Source: Garcia nutans
Taxonomy: Eukaryota; Streptophyta; Magnoliopsida; Malpighiales; Euphorbiaceae
Direction of reading: 5' to 3'
NCBI GenBank assembly: GCA_947685225.1
Contig: CANTUV010000008.1
Span: 44,327,501 to 44,391,500 of the forward strand
DNA length: 64,000 nt
Shown: positions 1 to 11,930 of the stretch, piece after piece
How positions within the stretch are numbered: position 1 is the first letter of the stretch
Layout: every line of letters begins with the position of its first letter
Notes under the pieces: model-generated
The model's input: the letters and a program-made list of their open reading frames with translations, nothing else
Database searches by the model: none
Told to the model about the DNA's origin: nothing
Made by a program: the position numbers and the translations under genes

Positions 1-1526
1 AATAAATAATAATAATAATAAAGAAACCATCCATCCGTGATAAATAAATCAAATATAGAAATTAAATAAATCAATCATCAAAACATATAATAAACTACAT
101 AATCAAATCTAAAACTAAATGAAGCAATAAATATATAAATTTAGGGTTTAAATCTTAAATTAAAGTTTTTAGAATTTTAATAACTAAATTAGAATTTAAA
201 ATAAAGGAAGTCAAACACAAAGACTTATAATACACAAATAAATATTGACCCCTTCGACGAGCCCATATGGCAATCCCATTAGCAGGTTAGCGGGCAGGGG
301 TCAAGGGTGTAGAACCCCTTGTGGGGTCAAAAAATAGTTTTTAGGGTTGTAAGTTTTGGTGTAGAAAATTTTGAAAACTAGTTTTAGGGTTTGAGAAAAA
401 TATGATTAGGGTTTTGGAAAACAAGGTTAGGGTTTTTTATTTAGAAATTAGGGTTAGGGTTTTGATAAAAACTTGGAACTTTTATGAAAACAGTGCTAGG
501 GTTTAGGGTTTTGATAAAAACATGGTCACTGTGTATTTCAAATTAGGGTTTGGATTTTAATATCCACTGCTATGATGAATAAAACAAATGTAAATATGGC
601 TATTGATTTGTTTGAATGTCTAGTAAATTAATGCATGAGATAACAATAATGTAATTATTATAATTTAAATGAATTAAACATAACAAACAAACCTTCATTC
701 GTTGGCTCCACCAAAATTAAAAGATTTGAACCAAGCTTTTGTTTGATTTTTGCTACTGCCTGAGTCAATTACTTTTTCGATTAAGGTTTGGCAATTTGGC
801 AATTTCCTTGATACTGCCAGTTGGTTTCTTCGATCAATAATTTTTGCTCCTTTGGCTGTTAGGGTTTCTCCTTTATTTTTGTTGCTTTATCCTTTCAAAT
901 TTCCAAAGTCTAGTCCCTAAACTAATTGCTAAGAAAAATCCAAATAATTCTTCAGTAAATTTTCCCTTCCGACAAAATAAAATTCCCCCTTTTTTGTGTG
1001 TTTTTAATGTGGTATTTAAAAAAAATAAAAATCTAATACTAATTGGTTAAGAAAATAAAACTGTCTAGGAAATAAAATTAAAACTGAGTAAAATAAGGTT
1101 TTGGCAAAATCAAACAGCGCATTGGCGTGCTGGGGGCATTGGGCCTGCGTGCTGCAAGGATTGGCCTAGGCATTATGAGGATCTACGAGGGCCAAGTGCC
1201 AGGCCAGAGGCTGGGGCACAGATTCACCGCAGGCAAAACCTACGGTGAATTTGTATGTGGCCAATTCATCGCAAGCACTCCTGCGGCGAATTGGCCCAAG
1301 CCAATTTATCGCGACTTTCGTTGCCAATTCTACCATCGCAGATTTTTTTTTATTTTTTTATATTTTATATTTTTATTATTAAAAATAAATATTATAAGTA
1401 ATAAATATTATTAAAATAAATATTATTTTATTAAAATAAATAATAAATATTAAACTACCACAAAAAAATTATTTTAGGCTGTTTAAAAATATCGGATTAG
1501 ACTGGGTCAAAAATTAAGGGCCTACA
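1..1526 (-). repeat. 3' LTR of the gag-only element, partial
   Basis: This is the 5' (U3/R) part of a minus-strand LTR, cut by the window start. It is closely similar to 8080-9591 and ends at 1526 with CA, opposite the TGTAGGCCC start on the minus strand. It holds a run of telomere-like TTAGGG motifs (about 340-560) and a GC-rich U3 island (about 1115-1345) with the inverted pair GGCCAATTC / GAATTGGCC at 1259-1267 and 1288-1296. Short frames here (844-1050, 1127-1414) have no support as genes. Confidence 0.8.
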
Positions 1527-1540
1527 GTTTGCCCTTTGCT
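1527..1540 (-). other. degenerate polypurine tract of the gag-only element
   Basis: Read on the minus strand, AAAGGGCAAAC lies directly before the LTR start at 1526. The same place in related copies (15897, 62512) has a longer purine run (GGGGG), so this copy appears weakened. It would prime plus-strand DNA synthesis. Confidence 0.6.
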
Positions 1541-1619
1541 TGAATGATCTAAGACTTTCAGTAGAAGAGAGTAAAAAGCAACATGATTAGGATGGGTTCT
1601 TGACTCGAAAAAAATTTTG

Positions 1620-1915
1620 GATTCGAGACTGGGTACTTGGACCCGAGATTGGGTACTTGGACCCGAGAATGAATTGGGTACTTGAACTGGAGATTGGGTA
1701 CTTAGACCCGAGATTGAATTGAGTACTTGGACCTGAGATTGAATTGGGTACTTAAACCCGAGATTGTGTACTTGGACCCAAAAAATAATTGGTTACTTAG
1801 ACCCCAGATTGAATTAGTTACTTAGACTCGATATTAGGTACTTGGACCCAAGACTAAATAGGGTACATGGACCTGAGATTGGGTACTTGGATCTGAGACT
1901 GAATTTGACTGACCT
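1620..1915. repeat. tandem repeat with GGACCCGAG core
   Basis: Roughly a dozen diverged copies of a unit of about 20-28 bases read as GGGTACTTGGACCCGAGATT. The array lies just inside the 3' LTR, where Tat/Ogre elements are known to carry hypervariable tandem repeats. The same GGACCCGAG core occurs in the arrays near 15990-16555 and, reversed, 19166-19555, which links these arrays to one ancestral 3' region. Confidence 0.85.
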
Positions 1916-1974
1916 TTTGTCAGTTGAGAATTCTGGCTGCTCCGGTTGTTCCATTCTTTAATGGCTTGTGGGTC

Positions 1975-2600
1975 TTTACCCAACAAAAGTGGATCTTTAT
2001 CCTTGGACCTTAGATCTTCATCCTTGGAGATCGGGTCTTCACCCTTGAGATTGGATCTTCATCCTTGGCATCGGGTCTTCTCCCTTGAAATGGATCTTTG
2101 CCCTTCAGACTTTGGGTCTTCACCCTTCAAAGTGGATCTTCATCATTGGCATCAGGTCTTCACCCTTGAAAACAAATCTCCATCCTTGGAAATCAGGTCT
2201 TCACCTTTGAAATTGGATCTTCATCCTTTAAGTTGGATCTTCATCGTTGGAATTGGGTCTTCTCCCTTGAAATGGATTTTCATCCTTTAGACTTTGAGTC
2301 TTCACCCTTCAAAGTGGATCTTCATCCTGGGCATCAGGTCTTCACCCTTGAAAATGAATCTTCATCCTTGGAAATTGGATCTTCACCCTTAAAATTGGAT
2401 CATCATCCTTTAATCTTTGGGCCTTCACCCTTCAAAGTGGATCTTCATCCTCAGCATCAGATCTTCACCCTTGAAAATGAATCTTCATCCTTGAAAATTG
2501 GGTCTTCACCCTTGAAATTAGATCTTCATCCTTTAAGCTGGATCTTCATCCTTGGAATCAGGTCTTCTCCTTTGAAATGGATCTTCATCCTTTAGACTTC
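1975..2600. repeat. tandem repeat with GGATCTTCATCC core
   Basis: About 30 diverged subunits of about 20 bases alternate between GGATCTTCATCCTTGG and GGTCTTCACCCTTGAAA. A larger period of about 180 bases is visible (the motif TCCCTTGAAATGGAT at 2081 recurs at 2263). Open frames at 1946-2290 and 2233-2595 only read through the repeat and are not taken as genes. This is a second, unrelated array in the same 3' region. Confidence 0.85.
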
Positions 2601-4950
2601 TGTCCTATATTGGCTTTAGCTCTTCTAACTGGACTGATCTTTTTTCTTTTGCATCTTCATTCTTTTGAGAGTTCTAATTTTCTTCTTTTTTTCCATTCTC
2701 TTTGTTCTTCCTTTGCACTTTTGCAAAAAAATTCTACCATTTTTTAGCTGACCTCTTATATCTTCTCTTTGCCCCCCCTGTGTAGGCTCAAACCCATAAT
2801 TTTTCTATGCGAGGTTTGGCTGATGTTTTTGTTGTCTAGTTCTTTGCACAAGCATAAAAATTCTTCTTTTTGTAAAATGACTAGAGCTTCCTCAAGCAAT
2901 GGATCTTCCATGCCACCCGATTCCATGTCCGCTTCATATTTGTTTCATAGAGTTTTGTTGTTTACTTTTGACAAAGAAAAATGCAGTGTGATATGCTCAT
3001 GTATGCATGATATGCATGAGTAATAATTACAGTGGTTCTGCCAACTCACAGGCCGAGGTGACCAGCTGAAGTGTTCTCATTGACTCCTTCCAGATGCTTG
3101 TTCAGACCTTGCATTGGAATGACAAAAAGCTTTGCATTTATGGCTTTTATCTTTGAGATGTTAAAAACATGAGTGGTGAGCCCAATATTGAAAACATGAG
3201 TGGTGAGGCCCAAGCAGCGGAGTCAGGGATACATCCATTTCAAACTATGATTCATCATGTCAGTTGGTAGCTTCTTCATAACCTTGCCAATAATAATTTA
3301 TTTTTCCCAATGTGTCCTTCGAGGTTTGACTGTTCAACATATTTCCCTTAACTTAAAGGCTTTTATAACAAGAAAATAGTTCTTTTTTTAAAAGAAAAAT
3401 CAAATGTTCACTTTATCAAATCAGTGTCATTGTACCTCAGGTCTCGATTTTACAAATTAACATATCTATAACATGACAAACCTAGTTACCGTACTAAACT
3501 CGGGAATCATTTCTATTTAAGCAAGAACTGTTGCACTTCAAATAGGTATATACACATTACGTGGACAAAGGTCTCATTTAAGTTTGAATATTGTCTATCT
3601 CATATGCATTCTTATTTAAACTATCTCCACTAATAGACTCTACCTACCAAAAGAGATCAACAAGTCTTTGATAGGCTTGAAATGTGGTCTATAAGGGACA
3701 TGGGTTAAATGGAAGCCATTTTGAGATTGGAACTAATGTGACACAATGAACAAACCTTCGCACTACAAACTGCTTCTTGGAACTTTAGACAGTTGGAAGC
3801 ATGAAAAGATAGAGCTTTGGATGTTCTCCCATCTTCTTGGCATTAATCTGAATCTTGATTGGGATAGTCTTTGCCTTTGCAAAAAGTTTGGTACCCACAT
3901 TTCATCATTTCGTCTTTTTCCTCTGTAGGATTGTCAAGTATAGGACTTTCAAAAACTAGATGGTCTTTTTCCTTTTTCTCTAATTTTGATTGAATCTTTG
4001 GTCAGGTTGGACCAATTCAAGTCAAATTGTCCTTATAAATCAAATGGAAGCCTTTTGTTGCTTTAGGTAAAAGAGAACTCAGGTGGCTTTTTGAACTTTT
4101 TTGGGTTTTATTTTATTTTCTTTTTATTCTTTTATTCTTTTATTATTTTCATTCTGTTTTTTTTTCTTTTTTTTTGTTCTATCTCTAAAAAAGTTGTAAT
4201 GTTTATACCAACTTATGTTTCTAATGATGGATGAGTGGAGTGATAATAATCTGCTTCAGTCTTGACTTTATCTGTGATATTTGGTTTAATTCAGGTGAAC
4301 TTCAACTACTCTTATGGTCTTGAGAACTTCAACTATCTTCATGGTCTTGACTATTCATTCCTTTATTTGTTCTTCTTGCCTCTTCACCTTAGTGATCATA
4401 AGTCTTGTCAAAAGTGTAACAACAACTCAGGGTAGGTTGTTGGGGTTTGTAAGCCAATGAAAAGAAAGCTAAAATTTTATGAAGGCTTAGTGGGATAACT
4501 AGGGATTGATATTTAAATGAGTGGATACTAATTATTGACTTGTCAAACAATGCCTAGATCATCCCTCCCTTAAATAAGCAGAGTTCAATTTTGCCTCAAA
4601 AGTTTGTCAAAGCATGTTCTAAGACTGACTAGGAATTAGACAAAAGTAATTATGTAGGAGCCCTCTCTAAGTAAACATACACAACTCAATGCTATAGAGC
4701 AATTCCCTCACCTAGTAGAGTCATTCAAATCATGATGCATAGATATATTAATTTATGATTATCAAGCTTGACTCATCATTGGTTGAGCACCAAAATAAAC
4801 AAAAACCAATAAAAATTTTAATGAAAATAATTTATTCAAATAATCTTAATTTAAAAACATAATTGTTCCAATTAAATATTAAAGAAAGCAAAATAAAATA
4901 AAAACAGCAACACTTCAAGTTACGGGATGTTTGTTGAATAAAATTTCTCC
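2601..4950 (-). other. non-coding internal region after gag
   Basis: About 2.3 kb lie between the gag stop and the 3' tandem repeats. I see no pol-like motif in any frame. The segment around 4530-4800 is similar in reverse complement to 60060-60257, the matching part of the second gag-only element, so it is element DNA rather than an unrelated insertion. About 2640-2780 is similar in reverse complement to 18466-18610. The small frames here (2769-3023, 3746-3928) are unsupported. Confidence 0.6.
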
Positions 4951-6538
4951 TTATTCCTCATCTTCAATACTCCCATTTTGAAAGGAGGATAAGACAAAAT
5001 CTTCCTCCAATCCTCTTCCTACCATGAAGGTTGCCGATGGTGGCACTCTGTTGAACCTAGGCAGAGGATTATCCTTTGTATTGGGCTTATCAGGCTCAGG
5101 TAACTTTCCGCTATCAATTAAATTTTGGATCTCATGCCTCAACTTCATACAGTTGTCTTTTTCATGTCCAGGCCTTTGATGGAATTGGAAAAATGCCTTA
5201 ACATCAAAGTTAGGTGGAAGAGGATCAGGCAAAGGACGAGGAGTCAAATGTTGCAACAATCCCTTCTTTTTTAACTTATTAAGAACCCAAGACAGCGGCT
5301 TCTCCAATTTTGAGAATTGTCTTTTATTTCCATGACCAGTCGCATTAACATCAACTTCCTTTTGCATGCTTTGATTACCCGACTGGTAATTCCCTTTCTC
5401 ATTCCTTCTTGCTGAAAAGCAATTTTTCTCCCTTTCCCATTCTTCAATTTGTAGACTAGCTTGGAGAATATCTTTGAAATCCCTTATAAAGGTGTGAGAT
5501 ATCCTTTCACGGAGATTGGATAGGATGCCTCTCACAATTATTCTTATTTGATCATATTCATCAGTCCTCTTCTTAAGCAAAGATACCTTGTTCCTCCATC
5601 TCTTTACATAATCAACAAAGTTCTCATTTAGTCTTTGCCTAATGGTCTCCACCTCCATCAAGGAAACTTCCAACTCGACATTGTACCCATAGTGTTGAAT
5701 GAAAGCCTTATATAGAAAAATTTCAGTTCTTTTGAGTACTATCCTCCAAGGTGTTAAGCCAATTTTGGATAACAAGATCCAATGAAAGCATGAAATACCT
5801 CAGGGTTTGACCCTTAGTAGCTCGAGCAGACTGCATAACAATGATGTACTGCTTCACATGGAGATGAGGGTTTCCAATTCCATCAAATTTGGCAAGGGAA
5901 GGCATCTTGAACTTGTATGGGACCTCCTCGTCTAGCTCGAACAACTTGTCAACCTAAGTCATCTCTTTGGTTTTCAGCTTCTTTTCAAATTTCTTTTCTA
6001 AATTAGCAATCATTTTCTCAACATAAGAAATCTCGATCTTTTCAATAGTTATCTTCTCAACAACCTTTGACTCCTTCTTCTTGTCTTGAGGATCTTAGAA
6101 GTATTGGGCCCATTCACCATCATCATCGATGACTACCTTGTCATCATCAAAAGTCACTTCACAAACCTTAGCCTTCCCTTTGTCCTTAGGCTTCTTAGTG
6201 CTAGCAGATGCCTCGACATTGTTCCCTAAAATTGTAGCCAATTGGTTCTTCATAGTCTCGGCCAAAGACTACTTTAGTTCTTCCATTTTGGCATTGATGG
6301 CATCGTCCACCATTCTTTGAATTTGCTCGGGCTCTATTGCTTTTGGTGAAAAAGTTATTGAGTTGCTACCAGATTCTTCGTCACCGGTGTAAGTGGGGTT
6401 GTTGTAGGCTTTTGAACTGTTGTAATCCAGGACTGTGAACCATAGAGGATCAATGAGATATAAATGTATGTATGCATGTATGCACAAACAATAGACAAAG
6501 ATAAGTAGAATGTCCCTTCCAACCTTATACTTCCACAC
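4951..6538 (-). pseudogene. gag: gag polyprotein remnant (Tat-like)
   Basis: Gag would form the virus-like particle and package the element RNA. One mostly continuous frame is broken by stops. In order it has an N-terminal acidic part (residues read SPKAIEPEQIQRMVDDAI), a charged lysine-rich stretch, a Retrotrans_gag-type domain (from VPYKFKMPSLAKFDG to about ISHTFIRDF) and a zinc-finger region near the C terminus. The finger in the related copy at 59690 reads C-x2-H-x4-H-x4-C; here the first cysteine is replaced (FFQFH), so the finger is damaged. Stops lie at 6269-6271, near 6096 (TAA where the sister copy has CAA) and near 5957. A frame shift lies near 5760. The start codon is uncertain: 6538 is simply the first ATG. 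The copy is dead as a protein gene. Confidence 0.75.
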
Positions 6539-7157
6539 ACAGATGGCAAGTCTCTTTTCCTAGGTATATGGTTAATAAAATACCAACATGGGGTATCTTA
6601 TTTTTGAAAAATTCTCTCAGACGCTTCAACCAATAGTTATATTTTAAAAATGGAAATCAGTTCATGATAATTCCCATTAATGAGGTTTTAATCCATTCAA
6701 CCAACTAAAGTAGCATTTATGCTATATTGGATTAAAACTAAATTAAGAGGTTTATTATAAATAGATTTCTCACTTGAAAAAGTAACTAATGATTCATGCC
6801 AAAAATAAGCCCATGATTAATAATTCTTAGTATAAACTAAGCTCACAATTGATTTTTGATATTTCATAATTGACCTAAATATTCGTAAGCTCTTTCAAAA
6901 GGTTGTGAAAAATAATTTTGTTTCTAAGCCCATTGTAAAAAGATTTTAGAAAAAATGGATTTTAGGCTTTGTATTTGAGTCATGAGAAAATAATATTTTT
7001 TAACTTATTTTTGGAAAAGTTTTATGTCCTAATACCATTTTGAAAATAGCTTTGATCTTTTGGATTTAGAGGAAAAAAATTATTTGAGCTCATAATGTAA
7101 TTAGGTCATATTAAAAAAAGAACAAACCAAATAAGCCATGATTTAAACTAAGATAAA
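6539..7157 (-). other. leader between the small frame and gag
   Basis: AT-rich leader of the element, similar in reverse complement to 57683-58388 in the second gag-only element (for example the TGAATCATTAGTT stretch). No coding frame is supported. Confidence 0.5.
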
Positions 7158-7391
7158 TTAACCATAGTCAAACAACAAGCATTTGGGGTAAAACCTGAGG
7201 AAAGTAACTAGGCCAATTACATGAGCTTTAGTCTTTGGGTTGAAAGGCTTAGGTTCGCATAGCAAGTATATACCAAAAGGTACAAGGCTATGAGTGGTTA
7301 TGCAATGCTCGATCTCCATACCTTGAGTAAAAGTATGGTATCCCTTACATAACACAACACGGGTAACACGGGCGTCCAAACTCACGCACAT
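7158..7391 (-). CDS. conserved leader ORF, unknown function
   Basis: A 77-codon frame lies about 80 bases after the primer-binding site and before gag. I do not recognise it; it has no signal peptide or clear domain. The same frame occurs at 57464-57682 in the second gag-only element. Over 72 aligned codons there is no indel; by eye 11 codons differ silently and 11 change the residue, which per available site is roughly a third as much amino-acid change as silent change. The conserved core reads GYHTFTQGMEIEH and later NPKTKAHVIGLVTF. Ogre elements are known to carry an extra ORF before gag; whether this is related is not known. The shared start may be the internal methionine of GMEIEH, because the upstream ATG frame is stopped in the sister copy. 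Confidence 0.4.
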   Translation of the reverse strand: MCVSLDARVTRVVLCKGYHTFTQGMEIEHCITTHSLVPFGIYLLCEPKPFNPKTKAHVIGLVTFLRFYPKCLLFDYG

Positions 7392-7475
7392 GATGCAATC
7401 TAAATAATGTAATGGATAATATCATGATAAGAAAGAATATAATAATATAAAGACCAACGGAATCAACTTCTCTTA

Positions 7476-7493
7476 TCCCCAGTGGAGTAGCCA
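7476..7493 (-). other. primer-binding site
   Basis: On the minus strand, one base after the LTR end, the sequence is TGGCTACTCCACTGGGGA. The second element has TGGCGACTCC at the same place. From memory this type is seen in Tat/Ogre elements and fits a tRNA-Arg primer. It marks 7495-9591 as the 5' LTR. Confidence 0.75.
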
Positions 7494-7494
7494 C

Positions 7495-9591
7495 TGTGAA
7501 CAGGAATTTTTGCCCCCACTCCCAGTGGAAGGGTTCTTGCGACTTTGGTGCTGCTAGGCTCAGGGCCTTAGAGAACATGGACCTAAACCTCGAGAAAATA
7601 GAGTCACCATCCGGACGGGCCAGGAAAAAGAAAGGGGTAGATTACTTGATTCCTAAGGAATTTCCAACCCCCTAATGGGTTCAGAAAGTTGGGTACGTGT
7701 AGGGAAGGTGAGAAATGGCCTAGCACCCCCACAATGCCCAGCTCATTGGAACCGGCCTCCTTTTTAGGTCTTAATATTATAAAATTCTTAAATATAATGA
7801 TATTATCCATACTACATGCAATAATTAAAATAAAAGCACATTGTATAAAATCAAAGCAATGTTCAAACAAAACAAATAAATGGACACCCATCCGAGGATG
7901 GAAACGTGTCCTTACATCATCCAATGTCTAAAACTAAATAAGACGCCCACCAAAAGGTAAAAAGGTGTCCTTGAAATTAATTCCAAAATATAAAAACAAC
8001 TTAAATTACATGAAAATTAATTAATGAGGTACTCAATCATGGCAACATGCCTCTTACAATTTTAATACCAAAATAAACAAATAATAATAATAATAAAGAA
8101 ACCATCCATCCATGATAAACAAATCAAATATATAAATTAAATAAGTCAATCATCAAAGCATATAATAAACTGAATAATCAAATCTAAAACTAAATGAAGC
8201 AATAAATGTATAAATTTAGGGTTTAAATCTTAAATTAAAGTTTTTGGAATTTTAATAACTAAATTAGGATTTAAAATAAAGGAAGTTAAACACAAAGGTT
8301 TATAATACACAAATAAATATTGACCTCTTTGATTAGCCCATATGGCAGTCCCATTAGTAGGTTAACGGGCAGGGGTCAAGGGTGTAGAACCCCTTGTGGG
8401 GTCGGGGGCAATGCCCCAAAATATTTTTAAAAATAGTTTTTAGGGTTGTAAGTTTTGGTGTAGAAAATTTTGAAAACTAGTTTTAGGGTTTGAGAAAAAT
8501 ATGATTAGGGTTTTGGAAAACAAGGTTAGGGTTTTTTGTTTAGAAATTAAGGTTAGGGTTTTGATAAAAACTTGGAACTTTTACGAAGACAGTGCTAGGG
8601 TTTAGGGTTTTGATAAAAACATGGTCACTGTGTATTTCAAATTAGGGTTTGGATTTTAATATCCACTGCTGTGATGAATAAAACAAATGTAAATATGGCT
8701 ATTGATTTGTTTGAATGTCTAGTAAATTAATGCATGAGATAACAATAATGTAATTATTATAATTTAAATGAATTAAACATAACAAACAAACCTTCATTCG
8801 TTGGCTCCACCGAAATTAAAAGATTTGAACCAAGCTTTTGTTTGATTTTTGCTACTGCCTGAGTCAATTACTTTTTCGGTTGAGGTTTGGCAATTTGGCA
8901 ATTGCCTTGATACTGCCAGTTGGTTTCTTCGTTCAATAATTTTTGCTCCTTTGGTTGCTAGGGTTTCTCCTTTATTTTTGTTGTTTTCTCCTTTTAAATT
9001 TCCAAAGTCTAGTCCCTGAACCAATTGCTAAGAAAAAGTCCAAATAATTCTTCCACAAATTTTTCCTTCTAGCCGAATAAAATTCCCCCCTTTTGTGTGT
9101 TTTTAATGTGGTATTTATAAAAAAAAATAAAAACCTAATACTAATTGGTTAAGGAAATAAAATTGTCTTGGAAATAAAATTAAAATCAAGTAAAATAAGA
9201 TTTTGGTAAAAATCGGACATCGCGCTAGCACGTTGGGGAGCTGGGCCTGCGTGCAGCAAGGATTGGCCTGGGCGCTACAAGTATCTGCGAGGGCCAACTG
9301 CGAGGCCAGAGGCTGGGGAGTTGCGAATTGGCACAGGCACTCCTACGTTGAATTGGCCCAAGCCAATTCGTCGCGACTTTCGTCGTCGATTCTACCGTCG
9401 CCGATTTTTTATTTTTTATCTTTTTTATTTTTTATTTTTTATTATTAAAAATAAATATTTTAAGTAATAAATATTATTGAAATAAATATGATTTTATTAA
9501 AACAAATAATAAATATTAAAATATCACAAAAAATTATTTTAGACTATTTAAAAATATCGGACTGGACTGGGTCAAAAATTAAGGGTCTACA
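7495..9591 (-). repeat. 5' LTR of the gag-only element
   Basis: A 2,097-base LTR that ends, on the minus strand, ...GTTCACA next to the primer-binding site and begins TGTAGACCC at 9591. It carries the telomere-like TTAGGG cluster (about 8430-8650) and a GC-rich U3 island (about 9220-9405) with the perfect arms GAATTGG / CCAATTC at 9350-9369. A frame at 7604-7924 on the sense strand recurs in other LTR copies, but its changes are mostly amino-acid-changing, so I do not call it coding. Confidence 0.85.
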
Positions 9592-11374
9592 ATAGTACTA
9601 GACATGTAATTGTATAAGGTTAGCAAACACATGCACATATTATCTTGTCACACTTCTCATTTTATTTTCCACTTCTCAAGTGTTCAACCTTATCACGATC
9701 ACTTCAACATTACATTATTAATATCTTATCAATTTTCATCATGTTCATTCTTTTTTTTTCATAATTTTCCATATTTTCTACATTTTATAATTATTCCCAC
9801 ATTTTCCATGTGATCACCACTTTTCATGATCACTTTACATTTGACCATGTTTTAGTTATTTTTCACTTATTCACCTCCGTTTCACTATCACATTACATAA
9901 TTATGAGTCACACTCAAAATGTGACTCATTCCACACACATTTTGTCACATCTTTCAATATACCCAATTTATACATTTTACTACATAGCCTTTATGTACCT
10001 CAAGGATGTCACAAATAAGCATTAATTTTACATTGCACAAGTACCTAATGTGACACTATCATATAACTATTTCATTTTGCATAGATTATGTGAATATCCA
10101 CACATCCAAGTAACTATACATACATAATACCAACTCACATTTGATGAAAATATAAGTTTTTAAAATATGTACTAATATCACTTCGCTCTAAAACCAAGTT
10201 CAAACCACTTTCCAAGCTTTATTTTGATAAAACTATACACTTCTTTACTTGAACTATTTTGACTTAATCACACATAGCCCAAACAATAAGCAACATTGTT
10301 CATTTAGAATTACTTGTATGTTCAATGTATACCAAATTATCATTATTTATACAATTTCCAACAAAATCACATAAAAACCGTAAATTCACAACTTACCACT
10401 TTATCCAAACTTCAACAAACTCAACTCATTTCTAACATTTAACCATAAAATCATTACTTATATACCAAGATAATAATAAAACAAATAATTTTCACAATTA
10501 TCATAACCTCTTTTAAAAACCCTAATTACACAAAATATACTCATAACCCTAACTTCATCAAAACCCACTCATATTAAATTTTCAACTATAAAATCATCAC
10601 TTATATGTTAAAACACTAAATCAATCCATTACCATAATTATAACCACTCATAATAGAAAATCTAATTATACATATTCACTACAAAACCCTAATTCCATCA
10701 TTTATATCTATCTCAACTAATTAGCTAATAAATCATCATTTATTCATCACTTTAACTTCATTTATATCAATTTTAACAATTAAACACAACTTTCTCTCTA
10801 ATTATTTCAAACATAATCATAAAACCAAGGAAATAAAACTTTAAAGAGAAAGAACTTATTTGTTTTCTTGATTTTTCTTCAAAATTACTTTGAATCCTAG
10901 GAAATCCTTGTAAATTTTGGTGTGTTTTAAAAGAATTCTCTCTCTCTTTGTCTCTCTCTCTATCTAACTCCAAAAATCAGCCATGGCTATCAAAAGAAGA
11001 AGAAGAAGATATTCTTTTATGTCTTCCTTCATTTTCTATCCATATATATTAATATAATTAATTATTTAATTATTTTACTTTTAATAACAACCAAGTATTT
11101 TCTCTTTTCTTTTGGCTTTCTTTTTTTTAATTATTTATTCATTTACTTATCTTCCCATCCATAATTATATGTATATATATATTTCATTTATGTGTTATGT
11201 ATATTTTATTTATATGTATATGCAATATATATGCAATGTATATTTAATATATACATCAAGCATACATTATTTATATATCTTGTATATATTTATATCTTAT
11301 GTTTCTCTCTTTCAACATACCAACTATCCTTCAAATTAATTATTTAGCAATATTTAAAATTTATGAGTGTTACA
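9592..11374 (-). repeat. 5' part of a TGTAACAC-type LTR, interrupted by the gag-only element
   Basis: Read on the minus strand, this begins TGTAACACTC at 11374. It then has a leader with CTTCTTCTTC and GAGAGAGAGA stretches (around 10930-11010), as in the leaders of the solo LTRs elsewhere in the window, and it stops abruptly at the LTR of the gag-only element. I infer an older LTR of the gypsy type, interrupted at 9592, with the remainder outside the window. The double stem-loop seen in related LTRs is absent, as expected if only the 5' part remains. Confidence 0.45.
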
Positions 11375-11632
11375 AGATCAATACTTCAGAAATGTTGCTC
11401 AAGTTTGATATTTGTTTCTAAGGAATACTAAATTTCAATTTTTAATTCTAAAATTTTAAGTGAAGTTTAATATTTGAATTCTAAACTCAATCATTTTTTC
11501 TTGAAATATATTAAAGTAAAAATAGGCAAACATTCTAAAAGTGAAAATATCTTTTTCTTTCAAAAAACATTACACTATCATCTCGTAAATTTATTATTAT
11601 TTTAAATGTATAAATATATATATCTCAAGTAT

Positions 11633-11686
11633 AGTTACAATACTTAGCTTTCTTTTCCCAGTTACAATACTTAGCTTTCTTTTCCC
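11633..11686. repeat. perfect 27-base tandem duplication
   Basis: Two identical units, 11633-11659 and 11660-11686, each starting AGTTACAATACTTAGC. The identity suggests a recent slippage or repair event. Confidence 0.9.
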
Positions 11687-11691
11687 AGTCA

Positions 11692-11742
11692 CAAATTCCT
11701 TTGTATACACACATTATCAACAATGTTATACAAAGGAATTTG
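11692..11742. repeat. perfect 16-base inverted repeat
   Basis: The arms CAAATTCCTTTGTATA (11692-11707) and its exact complement (11727-11742) enclose 19 bases. No terminal duplication was found that would make it a MITE. A transcript would form a stable hairpin. Confidence 0.85.
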
Positions 11743-11835
11743 ATCACCCTAACAATGTTATTGGTGATCTTAAGAAGAGATCAGAATTTAGCCATACTTG
11801 ATACACATATTATCAAAATTTACCCCTACATTTCA

Positions 11836-11930
11836 TGAAAAATTACAAGTCATATCACTTATTTTATTTGTAAATATTATTCTATATTAAAGATAAAATT
11901 GTCAAATGGTATTCTCCATTTAAATCTACC
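11836..11930. repeat. dispersed repeat, copy 1 (copy 2 at 12494-12590)
   Basis: About 95 bases, including TTTTATTTGTAAATATTA and CAAATGGT, recur at 12494-12590 in the same orientation with many differences. The purpose and the parent element are unknown. Confidence 0.6.

Larger units (their letters stand above)
1..9591 (-). mobile_element. Tat/Ogre-like LTR retrotransposon, gag-only, cut by the window edge
   Basis: The minus strand reads 5' LTR (9591 to 7495), primer-binding site, a leader with a small frame, a gag remnant, about 2.3 kb of non-coding DNA, two tandem-repeat arrays, a polypurine tract and a 3' LTR that runs off the window start. Sequence from the edge to 1526 repeats that of 8080-9591, which shows the two LTRs. 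No reverse transcriptase, protease or integrase motif is visible between gag and the 3' LTR, so the element would depend on enzymes made elsewhere. The layout matches what is known of gag-only terminal-repeat elements (TR-GAG) and of Tat/Ogre elements with variable 3' regions. Assignment to Tat/Ogre rests on the primer-binding site and the gag zinc-finger type. ATAGT lies at the right flank; its partner copy would be outside the window. Confidence 0.75.

Noticed and set aside
1946..2595. Overlapping open frames rich in SSPLKLDLHP
   Set aside because: They translate a tandem nucleotide repeat; the repeat explains the periodic residues and no other coding sign exists.
7604..7924. Sense-strand frame in Tat-like LTRs beginning MDNI, also at 13797-14033 and 60445-60648
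   Set aside because: Differences between copies mostly change residues, and the 55337-57345 LTR has stops in it. The conservation is better explained by R/U5 sequence near the primer site.
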